NCBI GenBank assembly: GCA_016212885.1
Contig: JACRDO010000121.1
Coordinates: 1 to 64,000 of the forward strand
Direction of reading: 5' to 3'
Origin: Elusimicrobiota bacterium
GTDB lineage: Bacteria; Elusimicrobiota; Elusimicrobia; UBA1565
DNA length: 64,000 nucleotides
Part shown: positions 27,664 to 38,024 of the stretch, piece by piece
Layout: every line of letters starts with the position of its first letter
Position numbering within the stretch: the first letter of the stretch is position 1
Notes under the pieces: model-generated
Told to the model about the DNA's origin: nothing
What the model saw: the letters and a program-made list of their open reading frames with translations, nothing else
Databases searched by the model: none
Made by a program: the position numbers and the translations under genes

Positions 27664-28794
27664 ATGACAGGCAACGATTTGAAGGCCCGCATCCGCCTGG
27701 GAGAGGACGCGCGCGCGGAGTTCAAGGATGCGCGCGTCCACCCTGACGACCTTGCGGCCGCCATCGTGTCGTTCGCCAACACGGCCGGCGGGGAGATCAT
27801 CGTGGGAGTCGCCGACGACCGGACTCTGCGCGGCGTTGCGGATCCGGATCAGGCGGTCCTGCGCATCGACAACATCTGCCGCCAGAACGTCGAGCCGCCG
27901 TTGACGAACGTGACCATTGAGAAGCACGATCTGGACGGCGTTACCATTCTTGTGGTCCAGGCGCCGCGCGGCCCCCAGCGCCCCTATAGGACGAACAAGG
28001 GAGTCTACTATGTGCGGGGCGCGGCCGGCCGCCGCATCGCGACCCGGCAGGAGCTGCTGGAAATATACCAATCCGCGGGTGCGCTCTATCCCGACGAGAT
28101 GGCTGTCGAAGACGGGAGTTTTGCCGACGTGGACAAGGAATATCTCTTGAGCGTCAGTCCCGAACTTCGGGAGCTGAAGGGACCCGATTTGATTCGCAGC
28201 TTGATCAACATGAAGGTCATGTTTGACGCCGGACATCCCACGCTGGCCGGGCTTCTCTGCTTTGGGAGAGATCCGCAGGCTCTGCGGCCTTACGCCAGGA
28301 TCACCGCGATCAGGCATAAAGGAACCACGATTACCGAGGACTTTCTGGACCGCCGTGAGATAGGGGGCTCTCTCGAACGTCAGATACGCGAGGCCCAGGA
28401 CTTCGTCCGGCAGAATCTGCCGGGAAGTCTTGCGGGCCAGGCGCTGCCCATCCATCCGTTCCCCGCTGAAGCGGTGGATGAAGCGATCATCAACGCGGCC
28501 GCGCACCGCGACTATTTCGCTTCGGCCCAGGCCAGACTTTTTGTTTTTGACGACCGCGTCGAGGTGGCCAGTCCTGGGAAGCTTCTCAACAGCGTCACCA
28601 TCGAGTTGATGCGCCACGGCTGCCACATGGTCCGCAACCCGGTGGTTTTCAGCCATCTGGCGAAATTGAGGCTGGCTACGGACGCCGGACGCGGAATCCC
28701 CACCATGATGACTCTCATGCGCGCCAAGGGCCTGCCCGAGCCGGAGATTGAGGCGACCGGGATCGATTTGCGCGTTCTTTTCCGGCTCAGGTGA
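27664..28794 (+). CDS. AlbA_2/Schlafen-type ATP-binding putative regulator (COG2865-like)
   Basis: 376 residues. The N-terminal AlbA_2 domain (about 1-120) has the hallmark EFKDA...IVSFANTAGGEIIVGVADD. A middle linker leads to a GHKL-type ATPase segment with EAIINAAAHRDY (about 278) and FVFDDRVEVASPGKL, as in COG2865 proteins. The usual C-terminal winged helix is short or absent. It starts right behind a TATAAT box without Shine-Dalgarno, so the mRNA is probably leaderless. The cyclase-NACHT gene follows after 7 nt. Members of this family often act as transcriptional regulators or accompany defence genes. Autoregulation via the inverted repeat at 27635-27662 is inferred. Confidence 0.8.
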   Translation: MTGNDLKARIRLGEDARAEFKDARVHPDDLAAAIVSFANTAGGEIIVGVADDRTLRGVADPDQAVLRIDNICRQNVEPPLTNVTIEKHDLDGVTILVVQAPRGPQRPYRTNKGVYYVRGAAGRRIATRQELLEIYQSAGALYPDEMAVEDGSFADVDKEYLLSVSPELRELKGPDLIRSLINMKVMFDAGHPTLAGLLCFGRDPQALRPYARITAIRHKGTTITEDFLDRREIGGSLERQIREAQDFVRQNLPGSLAGQALPIHPFPAEAVDEAIINAAAHRDYFASAQARLFVFDDRVEVASPGKLLNSVTIELMRHGCHMVRNPVVFSHLAKLRLATDAGRGIPTMMTLMRAKGLPEPEIEATGIDLRVLFRLR

Positions 28795-28801
28795 GGGATC
28801 T

Positions 28802-31156
28802 GTGGGCGACGACCTGACAGCGGCCCTTCTTAAGTGCGACGTGGCGGATTCGACCCGCTTGTCCGGGGAATGCCTGCCCTTGGTGCGCGACGCGGTGGAA
28901 GCGGCGGTTACGGGATACGGCGTCGAAGTCGGGTTCCCCAGGTGGGAGGGAGACGGGGCGTCCGCCTTTTTCCTGGGCCAGGACGCGGCGGCGCGGGCGG
29001 TGCGCGCAGGTCTCGACGCGGTAGAGCGCGTGCGCCTCATCCCCGGATACGAAGTCCGCCTGAGGGTCGCGATCGGCGTTGGCGGGGTTCAAAAGGGCTC
29101 GGACCTGACCAAGGTTTCGCCGCAGGACTTCAACATCGCGGGACATCTGGCCGCAGGCGACGTGTGTCCGCCGTCCGCCGTCTGCGTGAGCGAAGACGTC
29201 TATTTTTCCCTTCTAGCCGACTCGCCGGGCCTCGCCGGGCGGTTCGCCTATCTTGGAACGACTGAGCGCGGCGGAGCCGCGGCGTTCGTGTCGCCGCCGG
29301 GCAAACGGCCGGCCAAACCCGGCGGCCTTCGAAGCGGGGCTTGCGACGTTTACTCGGCCGCGCTGGAACTCCGCCGCCATTACACGCGCCCCCCTTTCTC
29401 TCTTCTGAGGTTCTACGCCTTGCCACAATTCAATTTCATCGGTTCGCTCGATCTCATAAGCGTCTTCACCCCTTTGAACGTCCGCCGGGGCCGCGCCGAC
29501 ATCAGGCCTCAGACTGCGCCTTCAGGCAGGGAAAAGGGATTCTTCCCGGACAAGCCGGAGCAGGCGCCTGCCGAGCCTTTCAGCGAGGCTTTCAAAAGGC
29601 ACCGGGTCCTCGTGCTCCTGGGCGAGCCGGGCTCGGGCAAGACGACTCTGCTGAGATATCTGGCCATCGCCTCATCCGGGGGCCGCAGTATCCTCCGAAG
29701 GAAAATCGGAGCCGCGGAGAGGCTTCTGCCGGTTCATGCCTGTGCCGCAGACTTGCTCAAGGCGAAGAGACAACACCATGAAGACGGCCCGTGCCGAACC
29801 TTCGCCCGCCTGCTAGCGCCTAAAACCGGCCAGGAAGTGGGGATGCTGGCCAATGCCATAGAAGAAAGAGCCAAAGCAGGCGAAGCGCTTTTTCTTATTG
29901 ACGGGCTCGACGAGTTGGCCGAGGCTTCGGACCGGCTTGATGCCGCGCAGATGGTCGAAGATCTCGCCGGCCTCTTTGGGAAGTCCAGGATTGTCGCTGC
30001 TTGCCGCCCTAGAGGCTATCCAGGCTTGAAGCTTCCTGCCGGCGAGGAGTATGTCCTCGATCCATTAAGCCGGGAGCAGGCGCGGGACCTCACCCGCGCG
30101 TTTTATACCGAGTTCTATCTTTCGCAGAAATACGATGAATCCGCGGCCAAACGGGAAGGCGCGGAAAAAGGCGGGAAGCTGGCCGAGGCCCTTAAGGAGC
30201 GCCGGACACTCGCCCCTTTCACCCAAAACCCGCTTCTACTGTCTTTGGCCGCGCTCGTCCACGTGCAGCTCGGGGAACTGCCGAAATACAGGGTGAGGCT
30301 CTACGACGTGGCTGTCCAGACCTTGGTGGAGGCATGGGCGAAAGCGCGCCGCCAAGCCGGCGAGGCCGGCCCGGTGCGCAGCGTGGACTACGATACCGAA
30401 GGCCGGGCGGTCCTCTCCGCGCTGGCTCTGCACATGCACCAAGACCGGCCTGGCGGAGTCATGGCTGAAGCGGACCTGCGCAAGTTTGTGGCGGAGCACC
30501 TTCCCGGCAAGAAGCGCGGCAAAGACCCGCTCGGGGATCAAAGCCGCGCCAAGGATTTTCTTGCCAGGCTGGGGGAGGCCGGCTCGATACTCGTTGAACG
30601 CAGCGCCGGCCAATGGGCCTTCATGCACCAGACTTTCCAGGAGTACCTGGCTGCGAAATGCCTGGTCGCGAAAGATGCGCAAGATAGTCTTCTTGAGTGT
30701 CTCTATGAGCCCAGGTGGGAGGAGGTCGTCAAGTTCACGGCAGGAGAATTGGGCGTGGTCCAGGGACGGGCCGAAGAGGCGGCGAGGTTCATAGGCAAAA
30801 TCCTGGAAGGGAAAAAGGATCATCCGGCAAAGGAGCTAGGAATACACGTGCTGTTGGCGGCGCAATGCATGGCTGACACGGTCATTGAGGACCCTGACTT
30901 GGAAGACAAGATCATTTCTTCTCTACGAGATTTGCTTTCCCATGGCCGGGCGCCATGGTCCGAAGTTGAAAAGACTTTGCGCCACCTAAGAGGTACTCAG
31001 CCAGGAGACTCCCTCGCTGAATGGATCAGCAAAGCCGAGCTCTTCTACGGCCAGAATCAGGCTCTTAGAGCTCTAGGGAGGCAAGACCTAATCATTCCGG
31101 ATATTCTCAAAACTCTTCGGGAAGACGAAGACGGCACTGCACGCGGCGATGCTTAA
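28802..31156 (+). CDS. Class III cyclase-like domain fused to a NACHT NTPase
   Basis: The GTG at 28802 is chosen because GAGGG lies 4 nt upstream and the product then begins just before the first conserved strand. Residues about 5-170 follow a class III nucleotide cyclase: Asp13 in CDVADST and Asp51 in WEGDGA are the two metal ligands. In the F-N-I-A-G-H segment the usual transition-state Arg (N-x-x-x-R) is His, so activity may be reduced or altered. A NACHT ATPase follows: Walker A GEPGSGKTT (about 274), Walker B LFLIDGLDE (about 363), sensor-like AACRPRGYPG (about 400) and the winged-helix region with LPKYRVRLYD. A short helical C-terminus ends the protein at 784 residues. Such STAND proteins are often immune-type switches. 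A defence role is inference. Confidence 0.85.
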   Translation: MGDDLTAALLKCDVADSTRLSGECLPLVRDAVEAAVTGYGVEVGFPRWEGDGASAFFLGQDAAARAVRAGLDAVERVRLIPGYEVRLRVAIGVGGVQKGSDLTKVSPQDFNIAGHLAAGDVCPPSAVCVSEDVYFSLLADSPGLAGRFAYLGTTERGGAAAFVSPPGKRPAKPGGLRSGACDVYSAALELRRHYTRPPFSLLRFYALPQFNFIGSLDLISVFTPLNVRRGRADIRPQTAPSGREKGFFPDKPEQAPAEPFSEAFKRHRVLVLLGEPGSGKTTLLRYLAIASSGGRSILRRKIGAAERLLPVHACAADLLKAKRQHHEDGPCRTFARLLAPKTGQEVGMLANAIEERAKAGEALFLIDGLDELAEASDRLDAAQMVEDLAGLFGKSRIVAACRPRGYPGLKLPAGEEYVLDPLSREQARDLTRAFYTEFYLSQKYDESAAKREGAEKGGKLAEALKERRTLAPFTQNPLLLSLAALVHVQLGELPKYRVRLYDVAVQTLVEAWAKARRQAGEAGPVRSVDYDTEGRAVLSALALHMHQDRPGGVMAEADLRKFVAEHLPGKKRGKDPLGDQSRAKDFLARLGEAGSILVERSAGQWAFMHQTFQEYLAAKCLVAKDAQDSLLECLYEPRWEEVVKFTAGELGVVQGRAEEAARFIGKILEGKKDHPAKELGIHVLLAAQCMADTVIEDPDLEDKIISSLRDLLSHGRAPWSEVEKTLRHLRGTQPGDSLAEWISKAELFYGQNQALRALGRQDLIIPDILKTLREDEDGTARGDA

Positions 31157-31159
31157 GCT

Positions 31160-32995
<1,836 letters not shown>

Positions 32996-33032
32996 GGCAA
33001 GGGGGAGATCGCTGTCCGTGCGGCGGACGGGG

Positions 33033-33743
33033 CTATCTCTTCCGCGACCGCCGGGCCGGCTTGGGAGGAGTGAGAAGAGGGATGAGCGGGGAAAGGTCCG
33101 CGAACACGTGGTTCGGCCTGGCGCCGGCGAAAGGCTTGCTGCCGTTGCGGTTGATCCACGCGCAGGCGAGCCCCAGGGTCTTGGCCGGGATGATGTCGTG
33201 CATCAGGCTCGCGGCGACGTGCAGGACCCGGCCCTTGGGGACGCGGGTGGCGGCGAGGATGCGCTCCCAGTGCCTGGTGCGGGGCTTGTAGGAGCGGACC
33301 TGCTCGGAGGTCACGAGCCGGTCGAAGCGGACCCCGATGCGAGAGATGGATCTCTTCAGAAGCAGGTCATCGACGTTCGAGAGCACGGCCAGCCGGTAGC
33401 CCGAGCGCCTTAGGGCCTTCAGAACCCGGGCGGTCTCGGGGAAGGGCTTCCACCGCGGGAGCGAGCGGCTCAGGATGGACGCCTGCTTGGAGTTCAGGCG
33501 CTCCCCCTGCTCCTCGAAGAGAAGCTTCATGGCGAGCGCCTGCACCTCGCGGTACTTCTTGAAGCCGCCCTGCTCGACGGCCATCTCGACCTGGATGTAG
33601 CGGTCCGCGAGCTTCGCGGGGTCCAGGCGCAGGCCGCACGCGGCGCCCGTCTTCTCGATGGCGGAGCGGATGCCCGCGCTCCAGTCGATGAGGGTGCCGT
33701 AGCAGTCGAAGGTGATGAGGTCGTAAGGCAGGTGGTTGGTCAT
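33033..33743 (-). CDS. HAD-superfamily hydrolase, haloacid dehalogenase type II-like
   Basis: 236 residues from the ATG at 33743. A longer frame from a TTG at 33770 would start inside the -10 box TATACT (33762-33767 on the opposite strand), so it is rejected. Motif I is TFDCYGTLIDW with the nucleophilic Asp, motif II is VLSNVDD, motif III has YKPRTRHW with Lys, and motif IV is VAASLMHDIIPAK. The cap helix after motif I and the AWINR end fit type II 2-haloacid dehalogenase-like proteins. Substrate cannot be told from sequence. Same strand as typA, 37 nt upstream of it. Confidence 0.85.
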   Translation of the reverse strand: MTNHLPYDLITFDCYGTLIDWSAGIRSAIEKTGAACGLRLDPAKLADRYIQVEMAVEQGGFKKYREVQALAMKLLFEEQGERLNSKQASILSRSLPRWKPFPETARVLKALRRSGYRLAVLSNVDDLLLKRSISRIGVRFDRLVTSEQVRSYKPRTRHWERILAATRVPKGRVLHVAASLMHDIIPAKTLGLACAWINRNGSKPFAGARPNHVFADLSPLIPLLTPPKPARRSRKR

Positions 33744-33761
33744 GCTCGGCGCGAAAAGAAC

Positions 33762-33767
33762 AGTATA
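33762..33767 (-). promoter_or_regulatory. -10 box for the HAD hydrolase gene
   Basis: TATACT on the minus strand, 18 nt before the ATG at 33743, following a T-run. No convincing -35 is visible. Confidence 0.4.
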
Positions 33768-33864
33768 CAAAAAACCGGCGGTTGCGACTTGATTCGCGGG
33801 GCGTTGGAGGAATACGAAGAGGCCTTCCTGGTCCGAGTGGCGGATGGACGCGCCAAGTCCTTAG

Positions 33865-34887
33865 TTATTTATCCGGCACGAGCGGGAAAAGGACGATGTC
33901 CCGCTTCAGGGCGGAATTCCACGGCAGGTTCTTCGGGGTGGTCGCGCGCATGCCCGCGCGCTTCTTCAAGGACTGCTTCCGATATGACCCCTCGATGTCG
34001 TCGAAATAATCTTCGACGTAGTCCGGATGGTCCGTGATCAGGCGGTAGACCCCGGTCTTCAACCCAGGCACGCGGAGCTTGAAGCGGCCATCGTTGCCGC
34101 TCTTGGTCTGATGGTTCCCCTCTTCCGAGTAGAAGGTCATCTCCACTCCGGGGACCGGCTTCAGGGTCAGCATGTCGTAGATTTGCCCCTCGAAATCCCA
34201 CGGGGCGATCGGCGCATCGGCCGGCGCAGGGGTCTTGGGCTTGACCGGTTCGGAGGGCTTCGTCACCTCGCCCTCGTCGACTTTGGGCTCTTGGGCAACG
34301 AGCTTGGCCGGGGCCTGCGGCTGGGCCGGAGGCGGCGCCGGCCTCATCCGAATGTAGGCGTACACGCCGCCGCCGATGACGGCAGCCGCGACGAGCCAGA
34401 GCAGCACTCCGGATTTCCCGGGGGCCTGGATCGGCTCGATCTCCGTCGGCAAAAAGTCGGGTTGAGTCTTCGCGTCGCCCGAGGCTGAGGGCGGCTCCGG
34501 GGTCGGCGGCTGCCAGGGAGTGGCCTGTACGCCGGCTTGCGCGGGCTTGGGTTCGGCGGATGCGCTCGCCGCCGCGGCCGGGCTTGCAGGCGCGGGGGCC
34601 GGGGCGGCTGGAAGGGGATTGTCGGGAGAGAATGGAGGGGGCGCGCTTTCAGGGGGCGGCTCGACCCAGCCCGTGGGCTGGCCCGCGGCTCGGGCTTCCT
34701 GCGCAGGCGCCCGGGCCGCGAGCTTCTCGCCCTCGGAAAGAAGGGACATCCCGACCATGCTTGGGGCATCGGGCGGCTTGCTCGGGGCCTTGGCTTCAAG
34801 GACCCCTTTGCCCTTCAAGACGCACATGCAGAACGGGCAGATTCCGCTGTCGTCAGCGATCGAGAATTGGCAGTTTGGGCAGTCCAC
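33865..34887 (-). CDS. Zinc-ribbon membrane protein with C-terminal regulatory-like beta-sandwich
   Basis: 340 residues from a GTG 2 nt after the preceding stop. The N-terminus has CPNC and CPFC knuckles (Cys 3, 6, 17, 20), a typical zinc ribbon. A Pro/Ala-rich linker of about 120 residues leads to one transmembrane helix (LLWLVAAAVIGGGVYAYI, near 160). After a second Pro-rich linker comes a carboxypeptidase-regulatory-like domain (MLTLKPVPGVEMTFYS, DGRFKLRVPGL, GVYRLITDHPDY). The domain order implies cytoplasmic zinc ribbon and periplasmic sandwich. The beta-sandwich resembles those in the giant protein at 1040. Function unknown. Coupled to the ParB-like gene upstream. Confidence 0.75.
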   Translation of the reverse strand: MDCPNCQFSIADDSGICPFCMCVLKGKGVLEAKAPSKPPDAPSMVGMSLLSEGEKLAARAPAQEARAAGQPTGWVEPPPESAPPPFSPDNPLPAAPAPAPASPAAAASASAEPKPAQAGVQATPWQPPTPEPPSASGDAKTQPDFLPTEIEPIQAPGKSGVLLWLVAAAVIGGGVYAYIRMRPAPPPAQPQAPAKLVAQEPKVDEGEVTKPSEPVKPKTPAPADAPIAPWDFEGQIYDMLTLKPVPGVEMTFYSEEGNHQTKSGNDGRFKLRVPGLKTGVYRLITDHPDYVEDYFDDIEGSYRKQSLKKRAGMRATTPKNLPWNSALKRDIVLFPLVPDK

Positions 34888-34889
34888 CG

Positions 34890-35780
34890 CTATACGGCTA
34901 AGGCGGCCAGCCGTTCCTCGAGGCGGATATGGGCGTCGTCCCCCTCGTTATCGAGCAGAAAGTACTTGCTGGCCTTGGTGGAGATGAGGACGAGGCAGTT
35001 GGCGGCGAGACCTGCGCGCTGGTACGCCGCCAGCTTGTGGTGGCCGTCGAGAACGAAGCCCGCGAAGAACGAATGCATCGTCTTGGACCGCCGCGTGGTG
35101 ATGGATTCGGGGATCGGCCGCTGGATGAGACCGAGCAGGAAGACCCGCGGCCTGTCCCCGTTCTGGATCATCTGCTGGTAGAGCCGGATGTTCTCCTGCT
35201 TGAGCCGGTTCGCCGGCACGAGCGGGATGACGAACTCGTGCAGCTTCTCGAGGGTGTCGTCGTGGCGGAAAATCCGGGGCGACTTGCCCTCGTAATGCTC
35301 CCAATCGGACAGGAGGTCCTCCGCGGCGGGATCCTCGATGTCCCAGATTTCCTGGAACTCGCTGTTGTGAAAGTAGGAGGATTCATCGTCGGCCTGGTAG
35401 GGGCCGGTCAGAGTGACCGTCGTGTTCATCAGGTAGTATTCGCCCTTCTCCATGATGTCGAGCATCGGGAGAAGCTCGCGCACCATCTCGGCGTCGATCG
35501 GGCGGGGAAGCGCGATCGTCTTGGGCAGGTTGAAGAGCTTCTTATGCGGGGCGGGCCTGGGATCGCGCAGGCATTTGAACCAGAAGTGGCAGGTGTCGCA
35601 GTCGTTGCCGATCTCGAAGCGGCGGGCCCCGTTGATCTCGAGGTAGAGCGAGTTGGCCTGGGCGTGCTTCTTGACCACGCCGATGCGCACGGCGCCCTTG
35701 GATTGGCTGAGCTTGATCTTCCAAAGGCGGTCGCGGACCTCCGCCGGCTCGAGAACGGTCTGCAGCGGTTCGGATTTCAC
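34890..35780 (-). CDS. ParB/sulfiredoxin-fold-like protein
   Basis: GTG 35780 is preferred over the TTG at 35792 because GGAG then sits 6 nt upstream. Of 296 residues, the C-terminal third has GFVLDGHHKLAAYQRAG, the G-H-x-K/R nucleotide-binding motif of ParB-type N-terminal domains (CTPase or related). A CDTCHFWFKC cluster near residue 65 could bind a metal. No helix-turn-helix is evident, so this is not a chromosome-partition ParB. It is coupled to a zinc-ribbon membrane protein (2-nt gap). Role unknown. Confidence 0.65.
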   Translation of the reverse strand: MKSEPLQTVLEPAEVRDRLWKIKLSQSKGAVRIGVVKKHAQANSLYLEINGARRFEIGNDCDTCHFWFKCLRDPRPAPHKKLFNLPKTIALPRPIDAEMVRELLPMLDIMEKGEYYLMNTTVTLTGPYQADDESSYFHNSEFQEIWDIEDPAAEDLLSDWEHYEGKSPRIFRHDDTLEKLHEFVIPLVPANRLKQENIRLYQQMIQNGDRPRVFLLGLIQRPIPESITTRRSKTMHSFFAGFVLDGHHKLAAYQRAGLAANCLVLISTKASKYFLLDNEGDDAHIRLEERLAALAV

Positions 35781-35827
35781 CGTGTTCTCCAAGGGAATTG
35801 TAGTCCATTAATCCAGTGGCCGCAAGT

Positions 35828-35837
35828 GTGTTAACAC
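35828..35837. promoter_or_regulatory. Palindrome GTGTTAACAC in divergent intergenic region
   Basis: A perfect 10-bp palindrome between the divergent ParB-like gene and the sigma-54-like gene, 31 bp upstream of the latter's -35. Possible operator. Confidence 0.4.
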
Positions 35838-35867
35838 TTTCGCCATCGGTCCGTAACAGAGCGGTTA

Positions 35868-35906
35868 TTGAATATTGTACGATTAGAATGTATAAACATT
35901 AATCGT
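35868..35906 (+). promoter_or_regulatory. Promoter of the sigma-54-like operon with overlapping imperfect palindrome
   Basis: TTGAAT (35868-35873), 17-bp spacer, TATAAA (35891-35896), then ATG after 10 nt, so the leader is almost absent. ACGATT (35879-35884) and AATGT (35887-35891) pair with ACATT (35896-35900) and AATCGT (35901-35906) around loop ATAA, leaving a 2-nt bulge. The palindrome covers the -10 and the start region, as a repressor operator would. Confidence 0.65.
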
Positions 35907-36956
35907 ATGAGGGCCTCGACCCTTTCCCTGGCTCTGCGCCCCTCGGCCGCCTCGCGCCTGCTCCCCATGCCGGCTCTGCGCTTGGCGCGCCTGCTCAAGA
36001 CGCCGGAACCGGAATATGGGCGGCTGATCCGCGCCATCGAGGATGACCCCTTGTTCGTCCGGCTCAGCCGCTCCCCCCAAGGGATCTTCAGCCGCAGCGC
36101 GCGCCCGGAGCGCTTCTGCTGGAGCCTCTTGGAGGCTGGAAGGCTCCCGCAGTCCTCTGCCGCGCTCGAGGGCCTGCTCCCGGACGGGGACCCCGCCTTC
36201 TTCGAGCGCCTGCGCGCTCTCGGCAGGGAAAGGTTCTCGCGCTATTTCCTCGGAGAGCGGGACTTCGACCCGGACGCCGCGGCCCGCGCGCTCGGCCTAT
36301 GCGCGGAGGAAGTCCTGAGGATCCGCGCCTACGTGGACAGCTTCCTCGCCCGGGCGCAGGCCGCGCCGCCCTGCGGCCCGGCCCCGGCCCCTGCGCCGCG
36401 CCCGGCCGTCGTGGCCTTTATCGAAAGGGACGGGGACAAGATCGAGGCCCGCTATCTGAGCGCCCACTACGCCCGCGGCCGCTACCGCATCGACTATGAG
36501 AAGCTCTCGGCGTCGAAGCGTTCGGGCGTCTTCTCCCATGCGGAGTCCCGGCGGCTCATGGAGCTCGTGCGCGCGATGGAGGCGGTCAACGGAAAGATCA
36601 CGGCCCTCGACGCGGCGCTCGCGGCCGCGGTATCGGGGCAGAGGGAGTTCCTCCTCTCCGGGGACCGCCGCGACTTGAGGCCACTCTCCCAGAGGGAAGC
36701 CGCGGCGCAGGCCCGGACATCCGCCAGCGCCTTCTGCCGGGCCCTGTCCGCAAGGAGCGTCCTCGCGCCGTGGGGCGCCGAGCTGGCCCTCGCCGCCTTC
36801 TTCCCTTCGCGCCGCGAATGGCTGGGCCGCCTCGTGGCCGAGATCGCGGGCCAGGGAGACTTCAGCGACGAGGACATCCGGGGCCGCCTGGCGCAGCGCG
36901 GCCTGCGCGTCTCGCGCCGCCTCGTCAACCTCCGCCGCAGGGAATTCGCCCCATGA
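35907..36956 (+). CDS. Divergent sigma-54 (RpoN)-like factor
   Basis: 349 residues from ATG 35907. Residues 4-50 resemble sigma-54 region I (LALRPSAASRLLPMPALRLARLL, then IEDDPLF for the usual ENP-L). A core-binding-like helical region spans about 60-150, followed by an Ala/Pro linker. Residues about 250-300 match the DNA-binding domain: QREFLLSGDRRDLRPLSQREAA and FCRALSARSV. The end has FSDEDIRGRLAQRGL and a degenerate RpoN box SRRLVNLRR (336-344; consensus ARRTVAKYR). It is shorter than typical RpoN (about 450-500). It starts an operon with a histidine kinase and an NtrC-type activator, the partners sigma-54 needs. An altered promoter preference is possible because the RpoN box reads the -24 element. 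Confidence 0.75.
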   Translation: MRASTLSLALRPSAASRLLPMPALRLARLLKTPEPEYGRLIRAIEDDPLFVRLSRSPQGIFSRSARPERFCWSLLEAGRLPQSSAALEGLLPDGDPAFFERLRALGRERFSRYFLGERDFDPDAAARALGLCAEEVLRIRAYVDSFLARAQAAPPCGPAPAPAPRPAVVAFIERDGDKIEARYLSAHYARGRYRIDYEKLSASKRSGVFSHAESRRLMELVRAMEAVNGKITALDAALAAAVSGQREFLLSGDRRDLRPLSQREAAAQARTSASAFCRALSARSVLAPWGAELALAAFFPSRREWLGRLVAEIAGQGDFSDEDIRGRLAQRGLRVSRRLVNLRRREFAP

Positions 36957-38017
36957 GCGGCGCGCTCGACGAGAAGCTTTTCGCTTGGGCCTTCGAGCAG
37001 TCGGACGCCGCGCTCGTGGGGATCGACGAGAGCCGCGCGGTCCGCACCTGGACGCGCGGGGCCTCGGCCCTGCTGGGGTTCCCGCGGGAGGAGGCGCTCG
37101 GGCGCGCTTTCTCCGAGTTCTTCGCCCATCCGAAGGACTGCGGGCGCCTCCTGGAGGCGGCCTCCGGCGCGCCGGTGCTCAGGAACGTCGAGACCGTCCT
37201 CATGGCCAAGGGGGGCGCGCAGATGCGGGCCTACTTGACGCTGCGCGCGTTCCCAGGGAAGGTCTTCCTCGCGGAGTTCAGTCCGATCGTCGTGGATTTT
37301 GAGGTGGCTCCTGAGCACAAGGCGGTCCGGGAGGCCCTGGTGCGCATGGAGCGCTTCTGCTCCGTGGGCCGCATGACCGCGGCCTTCACCCACCAGATGC
37401 GCACCCCCCTGCACGTCGTCTCGAGCACCGCTGAGTTCGCGCTCGAGTTCCTCTCCCCGAGCGGGAAGCTGAGGGAGTGCCTGGAGATGATTCTGCGCAA
37501 CGCCCATCACGCCACCGAGTCGGTGAAGTCCCTCCTGGATTTCGCGAAAGCCGGCCGGCCCCGCCTCGTGGAGGCCTCTCTCAACGACGCCGTGCGCGCG
37601 GCCGCCCAGCTCATCGAGAAGCTGTGCGCCTCCCGCAGGGTCGAGCTGAAGCTCGAGCTCGGCGAGCCCGCCCCGGCGCTCTTCGACCCGCCGCAGATCC
37701 GCGCCGTGGTGCAGAACGTGCTCGTCAATGCCGCCGACGCCTCGGCCCAGGGCGGCCTCATCGAGGCCCGCACCTCCTCCTCCGCGGAGGGCGGGGCCCA
37801 GCTCGTGGTTCGGGACACCGGGCCGGGGATGACCCCGGAAGTCCTCGCCCGCGCCAGCACGCCCTTCTTCACCACGAAGGAGGACGGAACGGGCCTGGGG
37901 CTCTATCTCTCCAAGCGGGTGCTGGCCGAGCACGGAGCGTCCTTCCACATCGACAGCCTGCCAGGCCGCGGCACGACCGTGACCATCCGCTTCCCTCCGT
38001 CGGCGCGTTCCGCCTGA
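36953..38017 (+). CDS. PAS-containing sensor histidine kinase (NtrB-like)
   Basis: 354 residues. The ATG at 36953 overlaps the sigma-factor stop (ATGA). Residues about 5-115 form a PAS domain (FEQSDAALVGIDESRAVRTWTRGASALLG). HisKA carries the phospho-acceptor His147 in FTHQMRTPL. HATPase boxes are N (VVQNVLVNAADAS), G1 (RDTGPGMTP), F (PFFTTKEDG) and G2 (GTGLGLYLSKRV). No membrane segment, so a cytoplasmic sensor. It most likely phosphorylates the NtrC-type regulator 7 nt downstream. Confidence 0.92.
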   Translation: MSGALDEKLFAWAFEQSDAALVGIDESRAVRTWTRGASALLGFPREEALGRAFSEFFAHPKDCGRLLEAASGAPVLRNVETVLMAKGGAQMRAYLTLRAFPGKVFLAEFSPIVVDFEVAPEHKAVREALVRMERFCSVGRMTAAFTHQMRTPLHVVSSTAEFALEFLSPSGKLRECLEMILRNAHHATESVKSLLDFAKAGRPRLVEASLNDAVRAAAQLIEKLCASRRVELKLELGEPAPALFDPPQIRAVVQNVLVNAADASAQGGLIEARTSSSAEGGAQLVVRDTGPGMTPEVLARASTPFFTTKEDGTGLGLYLSKRVLAEHGASFHIDSLPGRGTTVTIRFPPSARSA

Positions 38018-38024
38018 GGCTAGA

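Noticed and set aside
34890-35780. Chromosome-partition ParB
   Set aside because: Only the nucleotide-binding motif is similar; no helix-turn-helix, no parA neighbour and no parS-like sites seen.
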